From contig NZ_JAVJSQ010000029.1 in the NCBI RefSeq assembly GCF_040219335.1, forward strand, positions 124,001 through 188,000: DNA of 64,000 nt, read 5' to 3'. Positions 21,667 to 31,584 of this stretch are shown piece by piece. The DNA comes from Gimesia sp. (GTDB taxonomy: Bacteria; Planctomycetota; Planctomycetia; Planctomycetales; Planctomycetaceae). Numbering within the stretch: the first letter of the stretch is position 1; every line of letters starts with the position of its first letter. Under the pieces are notes generated by a model that ran no database searches, was not told where the DNA came from, and was given only the letters and a program-made list of their open reading frames with translations. A program made the translations under genes and the position numbers.

Positions 21667-22518
21667 TCAACGGGCGTTACGGGTGGCTCGTTTCCCGGTC
21701 ATCCAGATGGCAAGAACTACATAGATTATACACACGACGGCGGTGACGGTCAGGCAGACAATCATCGACGGATTTCCGGGCGCTGTCGGGAGCGTTTCTG
21801 CAGACGACAGAATTCGGCGGAGACCGGTGACGCCGTAGGTTAAGGGGTTGGCGCGAATGATCCACGAGAGCCAGCCCGAATCGCCCGCGGGGAAAAAGGA
21901 GCCCGAGAGCAGCCACATGGGCATCAGGAAGACCGACATGATGGCATGAAAGCCCTGTGTCGATTCCATGGGCCAGGCGATGAGGTAACCCAGTGCGGTC
22001 AGACTGAAGCCGAGCAGGAACAGAAACAGAATCAACGGAATCAGCCCGGCCAGTGTGACACCTGTTTCAAAGTCGGGAGCCAGTCCCACGAGATTCAGTA
22101 AAGGTCCCAGGAAAAGGAACAGGACAGCTTGTAAAACGGCCAGAATCGTGCCGCCCAGCAGCTTGCCCAGCACAATCGAGGCACGGGGAACTGGCGCGAC
22201 GAGTACGCCCTGCAGGAAGCCTTCCTTACGGTCTTCGATGATCGAGATCGTGGAGAAGATGGCAGTGAACATCAAAATCATTACGGCGACGCCGGGGAAG
22301 AAGTATTCCTGGTAGGTCATGCCGGCAGGCGCCCAGGCGGGGGCTTGAAACGATCCGCGGAGTCCGGCACCGAAGAGGATCCAGAACAGGACCGGTTGGA
22401 TCAGGGCTCCGATGACGCGGGTGCGCTGTCTGACAAAACGGACGACTTCGCGATGGGCGAGTGTCAGGATCGGCAGGACAAAGGCAGGCTTGTGGACGGC
22501 GGGCATGTTTTGATTCAT
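21667..22518 (-). CDS. ABC-2 type transporter permease
   Basis: 283 residues with six hydrophobic helices and the ABC-2 signature region (PMWLLSGSFFPAG ... ANPLTYGVTGLR). It partners the ATPase whose gene overlaps its start by 4 bases. Both are embedded between ctaF and the Sco-DUF420 gene, so an assembly or efflux role linked to the oxidase is suggested by position only. The substrate is unknown. Confidence 0.92.
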   Translation of the reverse strand: MNQNMPAVHKPAFVLPILTLAHREVVRFVRQRTRVIGALIQPVLFWILFGAGLRGSFQAPAWAPAGMTYQEYFFPGVAVMILMFTAIFSTISIIEDRKEGFLQGVLVAPVPRASIVLGKLLGGTILAVLQAVLFLFLGPLLNLVGLAPDFETGVTLAGLIPLILFLFLLGFSLTALGYLIAWPMESTQGFHAIMSVFLMPMWLLSGSFFPAGDSGWLSWIIRANPLTYGVTGLRRILSSAETLPTAPGNPSMIVCLTVTAVVCIIYVVLAIWMTGKRATRNAR

Positions 22519-23483
22519 TCCGATTCCTCCGCCTGCCAGAACTGATGACCAGTTTCGTGGATGAAGACATCTTCCAGTGTCGGCTTGCCGAGGGAAACGG
22601 AAGTGACCTGGTCGGGAAAGGCGTCGATCAGATCTTTGAGGAATTCGTGTCCGCGGGTGTGCTCCAGTCGGAGGCTGGCGTTGATGCGCTGCGGAGTAAC
22701 GCCGAACTTCTCAGTGATAAGTCGGGCGAGTTCATCGGGGTGTTCGGCCTGGATGGTCAGGCAGTCGCCGCCGACCGAGGCCCGCAGTTCATCGGGAGTA
22801 CCACAGGTGACGAGTTCGCCCCGGTTTAAAATTCCCAGGCGGTCACAGTGTTCTGCTTCTTCCATGAGGTGTGTTGTGATCAGGATGGTGACGCCGTTCT
22901 CCTGCTGGAGTTGTTTGAGGTATTTCCAGAGGTCGTGCCGGGCACCGGGGTCGAGGCCGGTACTCGGTTCGTCGAGCAGGAGTACACGGGGAGAGTGCAG
23001 CAGGCCTTTGGCGATTTCCACGCGTCGCTTGAGACCGCCCGAGAGGGATTCCGCCAGATCCCCTTTGCGGTCGGTCAGACCCAGGTGGGACAGGGCATTG
23101 GCGATGCGGTCCCGCATGAGGGCTCCGGAGATGCCATACAGGTGGGCCTGATGCTTGAGGTTTTCCTGGACCGTGAGTTTGCCGTCGAGGCTGGGTGACT
23201 GAAAAGTGACGCCGATCAGGTTACGGATTTCCTGCGACCGGGTGGCCAGGTCGAGCCCCGCGATTTCCGCAGATCCGGCCTGCAGGGGGAGCAGGGTTGA
23301 GAGCAGACGAAAGAGTGTGGTTTTTCCGCCGCCGTTCGGACCGAGCAGACCGAAGATTTCACCGGAGTGGACTTCGAAACTGAGCTGGTTCAGGGCGCGG
23401 CGTTGCCCGTAATGGTGCGAGATGTCCTGCACGACGATCTGGGACGCGCGGGCGGTTTCCTGCGGGGGCGTGTTACTCAACAT
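22515..23483 (-). CDS. ABC-2 exporter ATP-binding protein
   Basis: 322 residues. Walker A GPNGGGKT, signature LSGGLKRR, Walker B VLLLDEPSTGLDP and switch His in TTHLMEEAE. The C-terminal accessory domain ends LEDVFIHETGHQ, as in DrrA/NodI-type exporters. The ATG at 23483 overlaps the end of ctaF by 11 bases. Its stop overlaps the permease start, showing translational coupling. The frame is open further upstream but that part reads through ctaF. Confidence 0.93.
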   Translation of the reverse strand: MLSNTPPQETARASQIVVQDISHHYGQRRALNQLSFEVHSGEIFGLLGPNGGGKTTLFRLLSTLLPLQAGSAEIAGLDLATRSQEIRNLIGVTFQSPSLDGKLTVQENLKHQAHLYGISGALMRDRIANALSHLGLTDRKGDLAESLSGGLKRRVEIAKGLLHSPRVLLLDEPSTGLDPGARHDLWKYLKQLQQENGVTILITTHLMEEAEHCDRLGILNRGELVTCGTPDELRASVGGDCLTIQAEHPDELARLITEKFGVTPQRINASLRLEHTRGHEFLKDLIDAFPDQVTSVSLGKPTLEDVFIHETGHQFWQAEESE

Positions 23484-23883
23484 GACTCGTTTCGGGCTGG
23501 TCGGGCGCAGTGTCGGCTGAGGCCTGCTGTGCCTGTTCCAGGTAATCAATCTGGGGGGCTTCACTGGTGTAATAATGAATGCCGATATCGGGGGTCATGG
23601 CGATGGTCAGTCCCATGGCGAGGATGATGGTCGGGCTGAGCAGGACGTATTTCCATTTGCCTTCAAACTTGAGGTGCATGAAGTAGATCAGCACGAACAG
23701 CGCTTTGGCACAGGCGACGGCGAGCACGAGGAACGCCAGCAGAATGACACCCTTGATGCCGACCACGTCTTTCTCGCGCAGATCGATGAGGTCGAAAACG
23801 ATCGAGAGCACGGTGCAGAAGCAGAGGGCGTAGAAGATCTTCGTGTAGATGCTGGAGGCGGGATGAGCTGGTTCTTGGGACAT
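23473..23883 (-). CDS. ctaF: Cytochrome c oxidase subunit IV (CtaF/CoxD family)
   Basis: 136 residues with three membrane helices: IYTKIFYALCFCTVLSIVF, GVILLAFLVLAVACAKALFV and YVLLSPTIILAMGLTIAM. The KALFVLIYFMHLKFE segment is the family hallmark. The hydrophilic tail after residue 105 is longer than usual and rich in Gln, Ala and acidic residues. It lies directly downstream of ctaE in the oxidase operon. A small accessory subunit of A2-type oxidases. Confidence 0.92.
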   Translation of the reverse strand: MSQEPAHPASSIYTKIFYALCFCTVLSIVFDLIDLREKDVVGIKGVILLAFLVLAVACAKALFVLIYFMHLKFEGKWKYVLLSPTIILAMGLTIAMTPDIGIHYYTSEAPQIDYLEQAQQASADTAPDQPETSHVE

Positions 23884-23925
23884 CTTAATTCGGTCTTTCC
23901 GAACTTGAAGGAGATCGCTGGATGA

Positions 23926-24939
23926 TCAAAGGATGTAAATCAACGGGAACAGGAAGATCCAGACCAGGTCGACGAAGTGCCAGTAGAGGCCGATATTTTC
24001 GACATAGTCATTCCACTTTTCGCAGAGTCGTTTTCCCTGGACGAGGACAATCGCGAACAGGAGCATGCCGATGATGACATGCAGTGCGTGAAAGCCGGTG
24101 AGCAGGAAGTAGACGGAAGCGAAAAGGTTGCCATAAATAATGGGTTGCAGATGATGGACGGGGGCCAGGAGAGAACCGTATTCGGGGTTTTCTCGGAGGG
24201 TATCCAGGGCTTTGTTCATTTCAGGAACGGTGATCGATTCTTCGAGAGCCTGGTTATTCAGTTTGCGGTATTGACTCTCGAGATCGAAGTAGGCCTGGAG
24301 TTCTTTTTTGCGGGCTGCCGGAGTGTCTTCGGCTGAGAGTTCCGTCTGCAGTTGTTGGCGGAGCTCTTCGACCGGGGGCACGATGGCTTCGGTTTTTTCA
24401 TCGGTGACGCCGGCTTCTTCGACTGATTCGGCGTCTTCGGTGGGTTCGGTTTTTTCCGGGTCCATCACGCCGGACAGGGCGATGGCGCGGTTGTCGACGA
24501 CCTGCTTCATTTCGCGCATTGATTTGTCGATGGCCATCTGAGGCGTTTCGGGAATGTGTCCGGGGAGAATATCGTATTTGAATTTGCCTGAGTACTCGTA
24601 GGATTTGATTCCCAGGAAGAGACAACCCAGGACGAAGGTCAGCAGCAGATATTTGCGTGCCTTGGAGAAGTTTTGGGCCTTCATCCCTTCGAGGGCCATG
24701 ACGACGAAGTAACTGGAGAGAATCAGGACGAAGGTATTCAGTCCGCCGGCCCAGATCCGCAGGTGGGTCACTTCGGGGTCGGTGGGCCAGCCGGGAGAAC
24801 CGGCACGCAGGACGATGTAGGCCCCGATGAAGGCGGAAAAGAACATGATCTCGGTCGCCAGAAAGAGCCACATGCCCAGTTTGGAATGTGGAATGGGGAG
24901 TCCCATGCGATATTGTGGCGAATTACTTTCGTGACTCAT
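23926..24939 (-). CDS. ctaE: Cytochrome c oxidase subunit III with a large hydrophilic insertion
   Basis: 337 residues against about 200 for five-helix caa3 subunit III. Helices 1-3 lie at about 23-45, 63-83 and 97-113. The last two lie in 268-300 and 318-337, with the typical [11 protein letters not shown] and [21 protein letters not shown]. Between helix 3 and helix 4 is an insertion of about 140 residues (125-265), charged and Glu/Gln-rich and probably partly helical. It is clearly part of the open frame, not a frameshift. It would project on one face of the membrane; its role is unknown. Confidence 0.95.
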   Translation of the reverse strand: MSHESNSPQYRMGLPIPHSKLGMWLFLATEIMFFSAFIGAYIVLRAGSPGWPTDPEVTHLRIWAGGLNTFVLILSSYFVVMALEGMKAQNFSKARKYLLLTFVLGCLFLGIKSYEYSGKFKYDILPGHIPETPQMAIDKSMREMKQVVDNRAIALSGVMDPEKTEPTEDAESVEEAGVTDEKTEAIVPPVEELRQQLQTELSAEDTPAARKKELQAYFDLESQYRKLNNQALEESITVPEMNKALDTLRENPEYGSLLAPVHHLQPIIYGNLFASVYFLLTGFHALHVIIGMLLFAIVLVQGKRLCEKWNDYVENIGLYWHFVDLVWIFLFPLIYIL

Positions 24940-25009
24940 TGTCGTCTTTCACTTTGCTTCGCAGGCAGTTAAACGGTCGTGGTCTTCAAGACAGGGATGC
25001 TGAACGTTC

Positions 25010-25942
<933 letters not shown>

Positions 25943-25944
25943 TT

Positions 25945-26904
25945 TCAGGCATTACCTTCAGTCTCAGGTAAGGAATCAGTAGCAGAGAGAGTTTGCTCTG
26001 ACGAACGATTTTTATTTAACTGGTGCAGCCGGAAGACCCGGACTGAATACAGGGTGGTGGTCATCAGGAACAGAATCCCCGTGATCAGGTGCGCGGTGCG
26101 GAACAGCGACTGTTGCAGGGAGCCGGGTTCACCGATAATTCCGGCAGCGGGGAGTCCGAACCGGGTCAGCCAGGCGCCGATGCCGAGCATGATCTGGAAG
26201 ATTCCCAGATGCAGCATACCCATTGCAGGGCGTTTCAGCCATTTAATTCCGCTCTTGCGGGCCGTGCGGAATTCGATAATCACAAAAACCAGGACCACAA
26301 AGGCAAAGCTGATGTGGGGATGCAGGCCGACTTTAAAGTGGCTCAGGAAGCCTCCCAGGAAATACTGAAAGAGGACGACCAGCGGAACCGTAATCGCCAG
26401 ACGGCGTCCGTAACCCGGGGCAAGCTCGGGAGGATCATTACTGTTTTCGATCCAGCGTTTGCCGGTTGCCATGGTGAGGAATGCCATCAGGGTGAAGACG
26501 CAGGCAGCGAACAGTCCGTGTGTCATCGCCAGTCCGACGCTGTTTTCTGTCACCCGTGTACCACCCAAAATGCCTTGAATGATCACGCAGACCAGGACAG
26601 CGATCGCAACCTTGCGGATCCATTTTTGCGGCTGCACTTTGAAGGCGACGATCACCAGGATGATGGACAGGAAGCCCACCAGTGTTCCCAGCAGTCGGTG
26701 CACGTGCTCAAAAAACTTATCCGTGGGGAGCCCGAAGACGGGGTACGTAAACATATTCTGTCCGTCGGATCCGGGCCAGCCATCGACTGCCATGCCATAT
26801 CCTTCGGTAGTAACGTGTCCGCCCATAATCATCAGTGGCAGCGTAGCGACGGTGGTCGCCAGTGCGATGCGAAAGAGCCACGGATGGTATTGTTGCTGGT
26901 TCAT
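25945..26904 (-). CDS. ctaA: Haem A synthase (CtaA/COX15)
   Basis: About 319 residues with eight membrane helices. It converts haem O to haem A. Conserved haem-binding histidines are visible in EHVHRLLGT, AMTHGLFAA, GLHPHISFAF and RTAHLITG, two per half of the internally duplicated protein. The early GGHVTTEGYGMAVDGWP matches the family (usual form GxVRLTxSGLSxxxWP). The ATG at 26904 is given; a GTG at 26919 would add five residues, and neither has a strong ribosome binding site. Confidence 0.94.
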   Translation of the reverse strand: MNQQQYHPWLFRIALATTVATLPLMIMGGHVTTEGYGMAVDGWPGSDGQNMFTYPVFGLPTDKFFEHVHRLLGTLVGFLSIILVIVAFKVQPQKWIRKVAIAVLVCVIIQGILGGTRVTENSVGLAMTHGLFAACVFTLMAFLTMATGKRWIENSNDPPELAPGYGRRLAITVPLVVLFQYFLGGFLSHFKVGLHPHISFAFVVLVFVIIEFRTARKSGIKWLKRPAMGMLHLGIFQIMLGIGAWLTRFGLPAAGIIGEPGSLQQSLFRTAHLITGILFLMTTTLYSVRVFRLHQLNKNRSSEQTLSATDSLPETEGNA

Positions 26905-26931
26905 AAAATTGTTTAACACTTCGTTAGCGGG

Positions 26932-28773
26932 TTAACTGGAAGTTTCCTGATCGTTGTCGGTGTTGTTTTCTGTTTCTGAGTCAGACGGTTTGGGTGGTTC
27001 ACACTCTTTTTCGGTCTGCAGCAGGAAATCTTTGTCGCCGTTATGCACGGCGTATTCATTGGGCCCATGGAAGATGATGGGCGGTTCGTCAAAGTTGCCG
27101 TGAGGCGGTGGAGACGGTGCGGTCCATTCCAGAGTGGTTGCATTCCAGGGGTTCCGACCGGCTTTAGGACCGAAGAACATGCTGTAGAAAATATTGATGA
27201 ACAGCAGAATCTGGGCCGATCCCATGAGGATGGCCGAGATGGTCATGAACTGGTTCATGGGGAGCAGGTGTTCGAGGTAGCCGTGCAGATAGGGATCGGC
27301 ATAGCGGCGGGGCATGCCCTGCATTCCCAGGAAGTGCATCGGGAAGAAGGTTCCGTTGGCACCGATGAAGGTCAGCAGGAAGTGCGTTTTGCCCAGTTTT
27401 TCGTTCATCATGCGTCCGAACATTTTAGGGAACCAGAACTGGATTCCCGCAAAGACGCCGAACAGCGTGGCACCAAAGAGCACATAGTGGAAGTGGGCCA
27501 CGATGAAGTAGGTATCGTGGAAGTAGACGTCCACGGGGATTGCCGCCATGAAGATTCCGCTGAGACCGCCGACCACGAACATCGACAGGAAGCCGATACA
27601 GTTGAGGGTGACGGTATTGAATTCGACTTTGCCGCCCCAGACGGTGGCGGTCCAGTTGAAGGTTTTCACGGCAGAGGGGAGGGCGATCATCATGGTAGCG
27701 ACCATGAAGGCCATCCCGACGGCGGGGTTCATACCACTGGTAAACATGTGGTGTCCCCAGACGATGAAGCCCAGGCTGGCGATCGCGGACATGGAGAAAA
27801 TCATCGGTCGGTAACCGAAGATCGGCTTACGGACCATACAGCTGAGCATATCCGAGATCATGCCCATCACGGGGAGCAACATGATGTAAACAGCAGGGTG
27901 CGAATAGAACCAGAACAGGTGCTGCCAGAGCAGGGGCTGTCCCCCGCCGATGGTCGGATCAGCGTTGTTGATGATCAGCCCCGACGGGTAGAAGAAACAG
28001 GTACCCAGCAGACGGTCGGTGACCTGCATGAAGCCGCCCGCGGTCAATACGGGCAGAGCGAAGGCTTGCAGAATCGCGGTGATGAACAGACCCCAGATGG
28101 TCAGAGGCAGACGGAAGAACGTCATGCCGGGGGCCCGCATGTTGATGATGGTGGTCATGTAGTTGATCGACCCCATCATGGATGAGAAGCCGACAAAGGT
28201 GACACCCAGCAGCCAGAGGGTCTGAGCGGTTCCCGATCCGGGAGCTGCCTGGGCCAGGTCGGCCAGAACCGGGTAAGCGGTCCAGCCTGCTGCCGGGCCG
28301 CCTGCGTAAGCGAAGCTCATACCGAAACAGATAATGGCGGGCCAGATGAACCAGTAGCTGAGCATATTGAGTTTGGGGAAGGCCATATCGTCGGCACCGA
28401 TCATCAGCGGGATGAGCAGGTTGCCGAAGGTTCCAGCGAGGATCGGGATAATGACGAGGAAGATCATCACGGTGGCATGCATCGTGAAGAGCATGGTATA
28501 GAACTCAGGCGAGATCTGTCCTGCTTCGGCGGAGAAGAGCCAGGGGCCGACGATGGGCATCGATTCCCAGGGGAAGGCGAGCTGCCAGCGGACGGCCAGC
28601 GCGAGGGCACCCCCGACGATCAGCATCAGCAGTGTTGTGAACAGGAACTGGATGGCGATGATCTTGTGATCGGTGGAGAAGATATACTTCGTGAAGAAAT
28701 TACCGGGCGCATGATGTGCCTGAGGCTTCAGGATCGGTTGCAGGCCGGTGGGGGATGGATGCACAACGCTCAT
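26932..28773 (-). CDS. ctaD: Cytochrome c oxidase subunit I, A2 type
   Basis: 613 residues, the catalytic subunit reducing O2 and pumping protons. Ligands: His99 and His429 for the low-spin haem, His427 for the high-spin haem, His292, His341 and His342 for CuB, with Tyr296 as the cross-linked tyrosine. D-channel residues Asn118, Asp129 and Asn136 are kept. The helix VI motif is Tyr290-Ser-His-Pro-Ala-Val, so the A1-type Glu (HPEV) is absent and this is an A2 oxidase. The C-terminal tail after about 560 is hydrophilic and acidic. The start codon overlaps the ctaC stop (ATGA). Confidence 0.97.
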   Translation of the reverse strand: MSVVHPSPTGLQPILKPQAHHAPGNFFTKYIFSTDHKIIAIQFLFTTLLMLIVGGALALAVRWQLAFPWESMPIVGPWLFSAEAGQISPEFYTMLFTMHATVMIFLVIIPILAGTFGNLLIPLMIGADDMAFPKLNMLSYWFIWPAIICFGMSFAYAGGPAAGWTAYPVLADLAQAAPGSGTAQTLWLLGVTFVGFSSMMGSINYMTTIINMRAPGMTFFRLPLTIWGLFITAILQAFALPVLTAGGFMQVTDRLLGTCFFYPSGLIINNADPTIGGGQPLLWQHLFWFYSHPAVYIMLLPVMGMISDMLSCMVRKPIFGYRPMIFSMSAIASLGFIVWGHHMFTSGMNPAVGMAFMVATMMIALPSAVKTFNWTATVWGGKVEFNTVTLNCIGFLSMFVVGGLSGIFMAAIPVDVYFHDTYFIVAHFHYVLFGATLFGVFAGIQFWFPKMFGRMMNEKLGKTHFLLTFIGANGTFFPMHFLGMQGMPRRYADPYLHGYLEHLLPMNQFMTISAILMGSAQILLFINIFYSMFFGPKAGRNPWNATTLEWTAPSPPPHGNFDEPPIIFHGPNEYAVHNGDKDFLLQTEKECEPPKPSDSETENNTDNDQETSS

Positions 28774-29606
28774 TTCTCGGTTGCCTCACTCTCAGAATCA
28801 TTCTCGTTGGCGGCAATCTTGCCCAGCCCGTCGTAAAACTGCTGTTGGGTGAGATTTTTCAGATAGTTCTGGTAGTCTGCTTCTGATTCCACAATCACGT
28901 GGGCTTTCATCTTGTAGTGACCCCAGCCACAGAGTTCGGCACAGACCAGGTCATAGACGCCTTCTTTGTTGGCTTCGAACCAGACCGGGATCTGCAGGCC
29001 GGGCAGGGCGTCCTGTTTGATTCGCAGGGCGGGCAGGAAGAACGAGTGCTGAACGTCTTCGCTGCGGAGCTGAATCATGACCGGCTTGCCGAAGGGGACG
29101 TGCAGTTCGTTAACCGAATAGAGATCGTCGGCCTGCGGCTTGGGTTGTAGTTTCTTGCCGATGGCGGGGTAACGGAAACGCCATTCGAACTGACGTGCGG
29201 TGACTTCCGCGATCGGTGCTTTGACGGCTGCTTCGGGGAAGTATTTCTTGATACGGAAATCGGCCCAGAGGTTCATCTGATACAGGGCGAGGAACAACAG
29301 AATCACGCCGGGGATGATGGACCAGATCAGTTCCAGTTTGTGGTTACCGTGGGTGTAGGTAGCCCGTTCGTCGCGATTATTGGAACCACGCCAGAGAGCA
29401 TAAACGAGTACCGCCTGTGTACCGACGAAAACGACCGCGGTCACGAGCAGGATCAGGTAAAACAGCCCGTCGATGCGGATTCCGAGGTTACTGGCTGCCT
29501 GGGCGTTATCGTAGGGAAACGACCAGCCCACCATGGGAGCCATCGCACAGGATACGACAGCCGCCACCGGCCAGAACAGAAAAAATAAACACCATCCTTT
29601 ACCCAC
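28770..29606 (-). CDS. ctaC: Cytochrome c oxidase subunit II
   Basis: 278 residues. An N-terminal hydrophobic segment, two membrane helices (about 48-72 and 93-112) and a cupredoxin domain with a complete CuA site: His187, Cys222, Glu224, Cys226, His230 and Met233. Unlike typical caa3 enzymes there is no fused cytochrome c domain. Instead, a separate dihaem cytochrome lipoprotein gene lies 94 bases upstream. Translationally coupled to ctaD. Confidence 0.96.
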   Translation of the reverse strand: MGKGWCLFFLFWPVAAVVSCAMAPMVGWSFPYDNAQAASNLGIRIDGLFYLILLVTAVVFVGTQAVLVYALWRGSNNRDERATYTHGNHKLELIWSIIPGVILLFLALYQMNLWADFRIKKYFPEAAVKAPIAEVTARQFEWRFRYPAIGKKLQPKPQADDLYSVNELHVPFGKPVMIQLRSEDVQHSFFLPALRIKQDALPGLQIPVWFEANKEGVYDLVCAELCGWGHYKMKAHVIVESEADYQNYLKNLTQQQFYDGLGKIAANENDSESEATEK

Positions 29607-29700
29607 TACAGGTCTCCCCTCTGGTTTTCTGGTTGAGGATATGATTCGTTTTCATTATCAGTCGCTGAAACAGTTGATCCGGTCAGGTTGGGACCTGAAC

Positions 29701-31053
29701 TTATTTGCTGGAATACGGCAGGCTCATCACGTAGTTGACCAGGTCCCACAATTCTTCATCCGAAAGCGGACCACCGAAGGCCGGCATCGGTGTTCCCTTA
29801 ATGCCGGAATACATTCGTCGGTAAACGTCGATCGGACGGCGTCCACCTCGATAAATGCCGCGGTGCAGATCGCGGGGCGGTAACTGGTTGCCCCAGATGT
29901 CGTGCAGTCCGCGGTTGGGATATTTTTCATTCGTGGCCGGATTGGTCCAGAAGTCTTGAGTCGCCGTTCCGTTGCCGCGTCCCTGGAGGCCGTGGCAGGT
30001 GGCGCACTTGGTTTTATCGCCGAGGTAGAGTTTACGGCCTCGTTCGCGTGATTCGGGGGTGTCGGGAACCCGTGGGGTTTCGGGCACGACCACGGCGTCT
30101 TCCATGTTGGCTTCTTCCCAGGCTTCCGCAACGCTGGAGGTCGCGAATTCGAGTGTGTCCGGGAAGTCGAGTTCCATGTATTCCTTGAGCTCTTCCATGA
30201 CGTCTTCGCGAGATTCGCCGCCGTCCTCACTGGTTCGTTCGGCGACCACTTCCTTGGAATAGTCGAAGAAGAGTTCATCGACGATTTTCTTTTCGGTTTC
30301 TCCGCGAATGGAAAGCCAGACGACGTAGTTTACGATTGCGGAGACTTCATCTTCTGTGAGCAGTTTGAAGGAGGGCATATAGGTGCCCGCGATACCTTCT
30401 TTGACAGTGCGTTCCAAGTCGGCATTCTGTGCTTTGGCCGTTGGTTTGGTCGACGTGTATTTGTAGATGCCCTGGCGGAAATCGCGGGGCGGAGGATTCA
30501 GGTAGCGTGAGGTCGGCCCGGTGCCTTCACCGCTCATGCCGTGACAGTGCATGCAGTGGCGATTGTAGAGATCGCGACCGAACTGCAGCCGCGTGCATTC
30601 CACCAGAAAGGTGTCTCCGGGCTGGGGCTCGATGTCTGCGGTCTTGTCCACGGCGATGGTGCCGGTTTCGTAGTTGTATTCTTTGATGCGGGAGATCTGT
30701 CCCTGTCCCTTGCCCGAGGTCCATTCCAGGGGGAGCCCCAGCAGCTTGGGGTAAGCGTCCTGCAGGCCTTCGACCTGGAAGCGGATTAATTTCTCGTCGC
30801 CGGAGCTGGACTGGACGGTTTTGACGGAGCCTTCAACGTCGCCGAAGTCGGTGGGGAGCCCTTCAAACTGAGTGAGTTCAAAGGGATTGCCAAACTGTCT
30901 GACCAATGCTTCTTTCACCGGTTTGGCGGCTTCCGGAACGAGTTCGTTGGTCTTTTCGGAAAAGACGAAGTTGACCTGAGGCTGTTCGCACCCGGTCAGA
31001 CTGAACAACGGAAAGAGGAGCAACAAGCTTAGACGACTTAACCCAAATCTCAC
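29701..31053 (-). CDS. Dihaem cytochrome c lipoprotein, probable electron donor to the oxidase
   Basis: 450 residues. A signal peptide ends in lipobox LTGC with Cys22. There are two c-type haem sites, CMHCH at 167-171 and CATCH at 350-354, each followed by an MP-containing ligand loop (TYMPSF and GTPMPAFGG). About 140 N-terminal residues before the first haem domain and an acidic linker (255-330) are unassigned. It is the first gene of the oxidase operon, so it probably passes electrons to CuA in place of the cytochrome c domain missing from CtaC. Confidence 0.93.
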   Translation of the reverse strand: MRFGLSRLSLLLLFPLFSLTGCEQPQVNFVFSEKTNELVPEAAKPVKEALVRQFGNPFELTQFEGLPTDFGDVEGSVKTVQSSSGDEKLIRFQVEGLQDAYPKLLGLPLEWTSGKGQGQISRIKEYNYETGTIAVDKTADIEPQPGDTFLVECTRLQFGRDLYNRHCMHCHGMSGEGTGPTSRYLNPPPRDFRQGIYKYTSTKPTAKAQNADLERTVKEGIAGTYMPSFKLLTEDEVSAIVNYVVWLSIRGETEKKIVDELFFDYSKEVVAERTSEDGGESREDVMEELKEYMELDFPDTLEFATSSVAEAWEEANMEDAVVVPETPRVPDTPESRERGRKLYLGDKTKCATCHGLQGRGNGTATQDFWTNPATNEKYPNRGLHDIWGNQLPPRDLHRGIYRGGRRPIDVYRRMYSGIKGTPMPAFGGPLSDEELWDLVNYVMSLPYSSK

Positions 31054-31584
31054 AGAAGTGAATCCTCACTTTATATTATAAGACTGATTTCTGTTCGGGT
31101 AACACTCGGGGGTAACCCCGTCTGCTCACGGATCCCGATAATCCGCTAGCGAAGCAGCCACACTGATGGTCTTCAAGTTCTATGAAAATACCCGGTTGAG
31201 CGGCTTAAGACCGCCATCATGTCTCAGACAGGTTTGCTTGCGCGGGGTGGGAGGTCTTGCGACCTGATTACCTTAGTAATTCTGGCGATGCCCAGACGTT
31301 CTGACAACCAGCGAATCCGTGTAGAGGGTCTTTTCTCACAAGCAGGAAGGTCATTTCGTCGCTGGTCCCAATCGCGGGAATCACAGCTGTAATATGGTAT
31401 TTTCTTTGCCTGGCTTTTTCAATCGGCACGGCCTGTCGTTTCCTGAGGAACCAGTGTAAACTGTAGGATCGGCGGTCTCGGGCGAGACTTCCGCTGATTC
31501 CTGCATGCATAGAGTCTGACTGAGTTTAAGTGACGCGTTCTCTCTCCCTGTTGTCCACATATCAGTGGAAGTAGATGGGCCGGA
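31054..31584. other. Divergent intergenic region before the oxidase operon
   Basis: 531 bases. On the minus strand a TATAAT (31075-31080) lies 22 bases before the cytochrome gene, but no good -35 was seen 16-18 bases from it, so the promoter call is weak. Open frames here lack ribosome binding sites. No repeat or RNA gene recognised. Confidence 0.35.
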
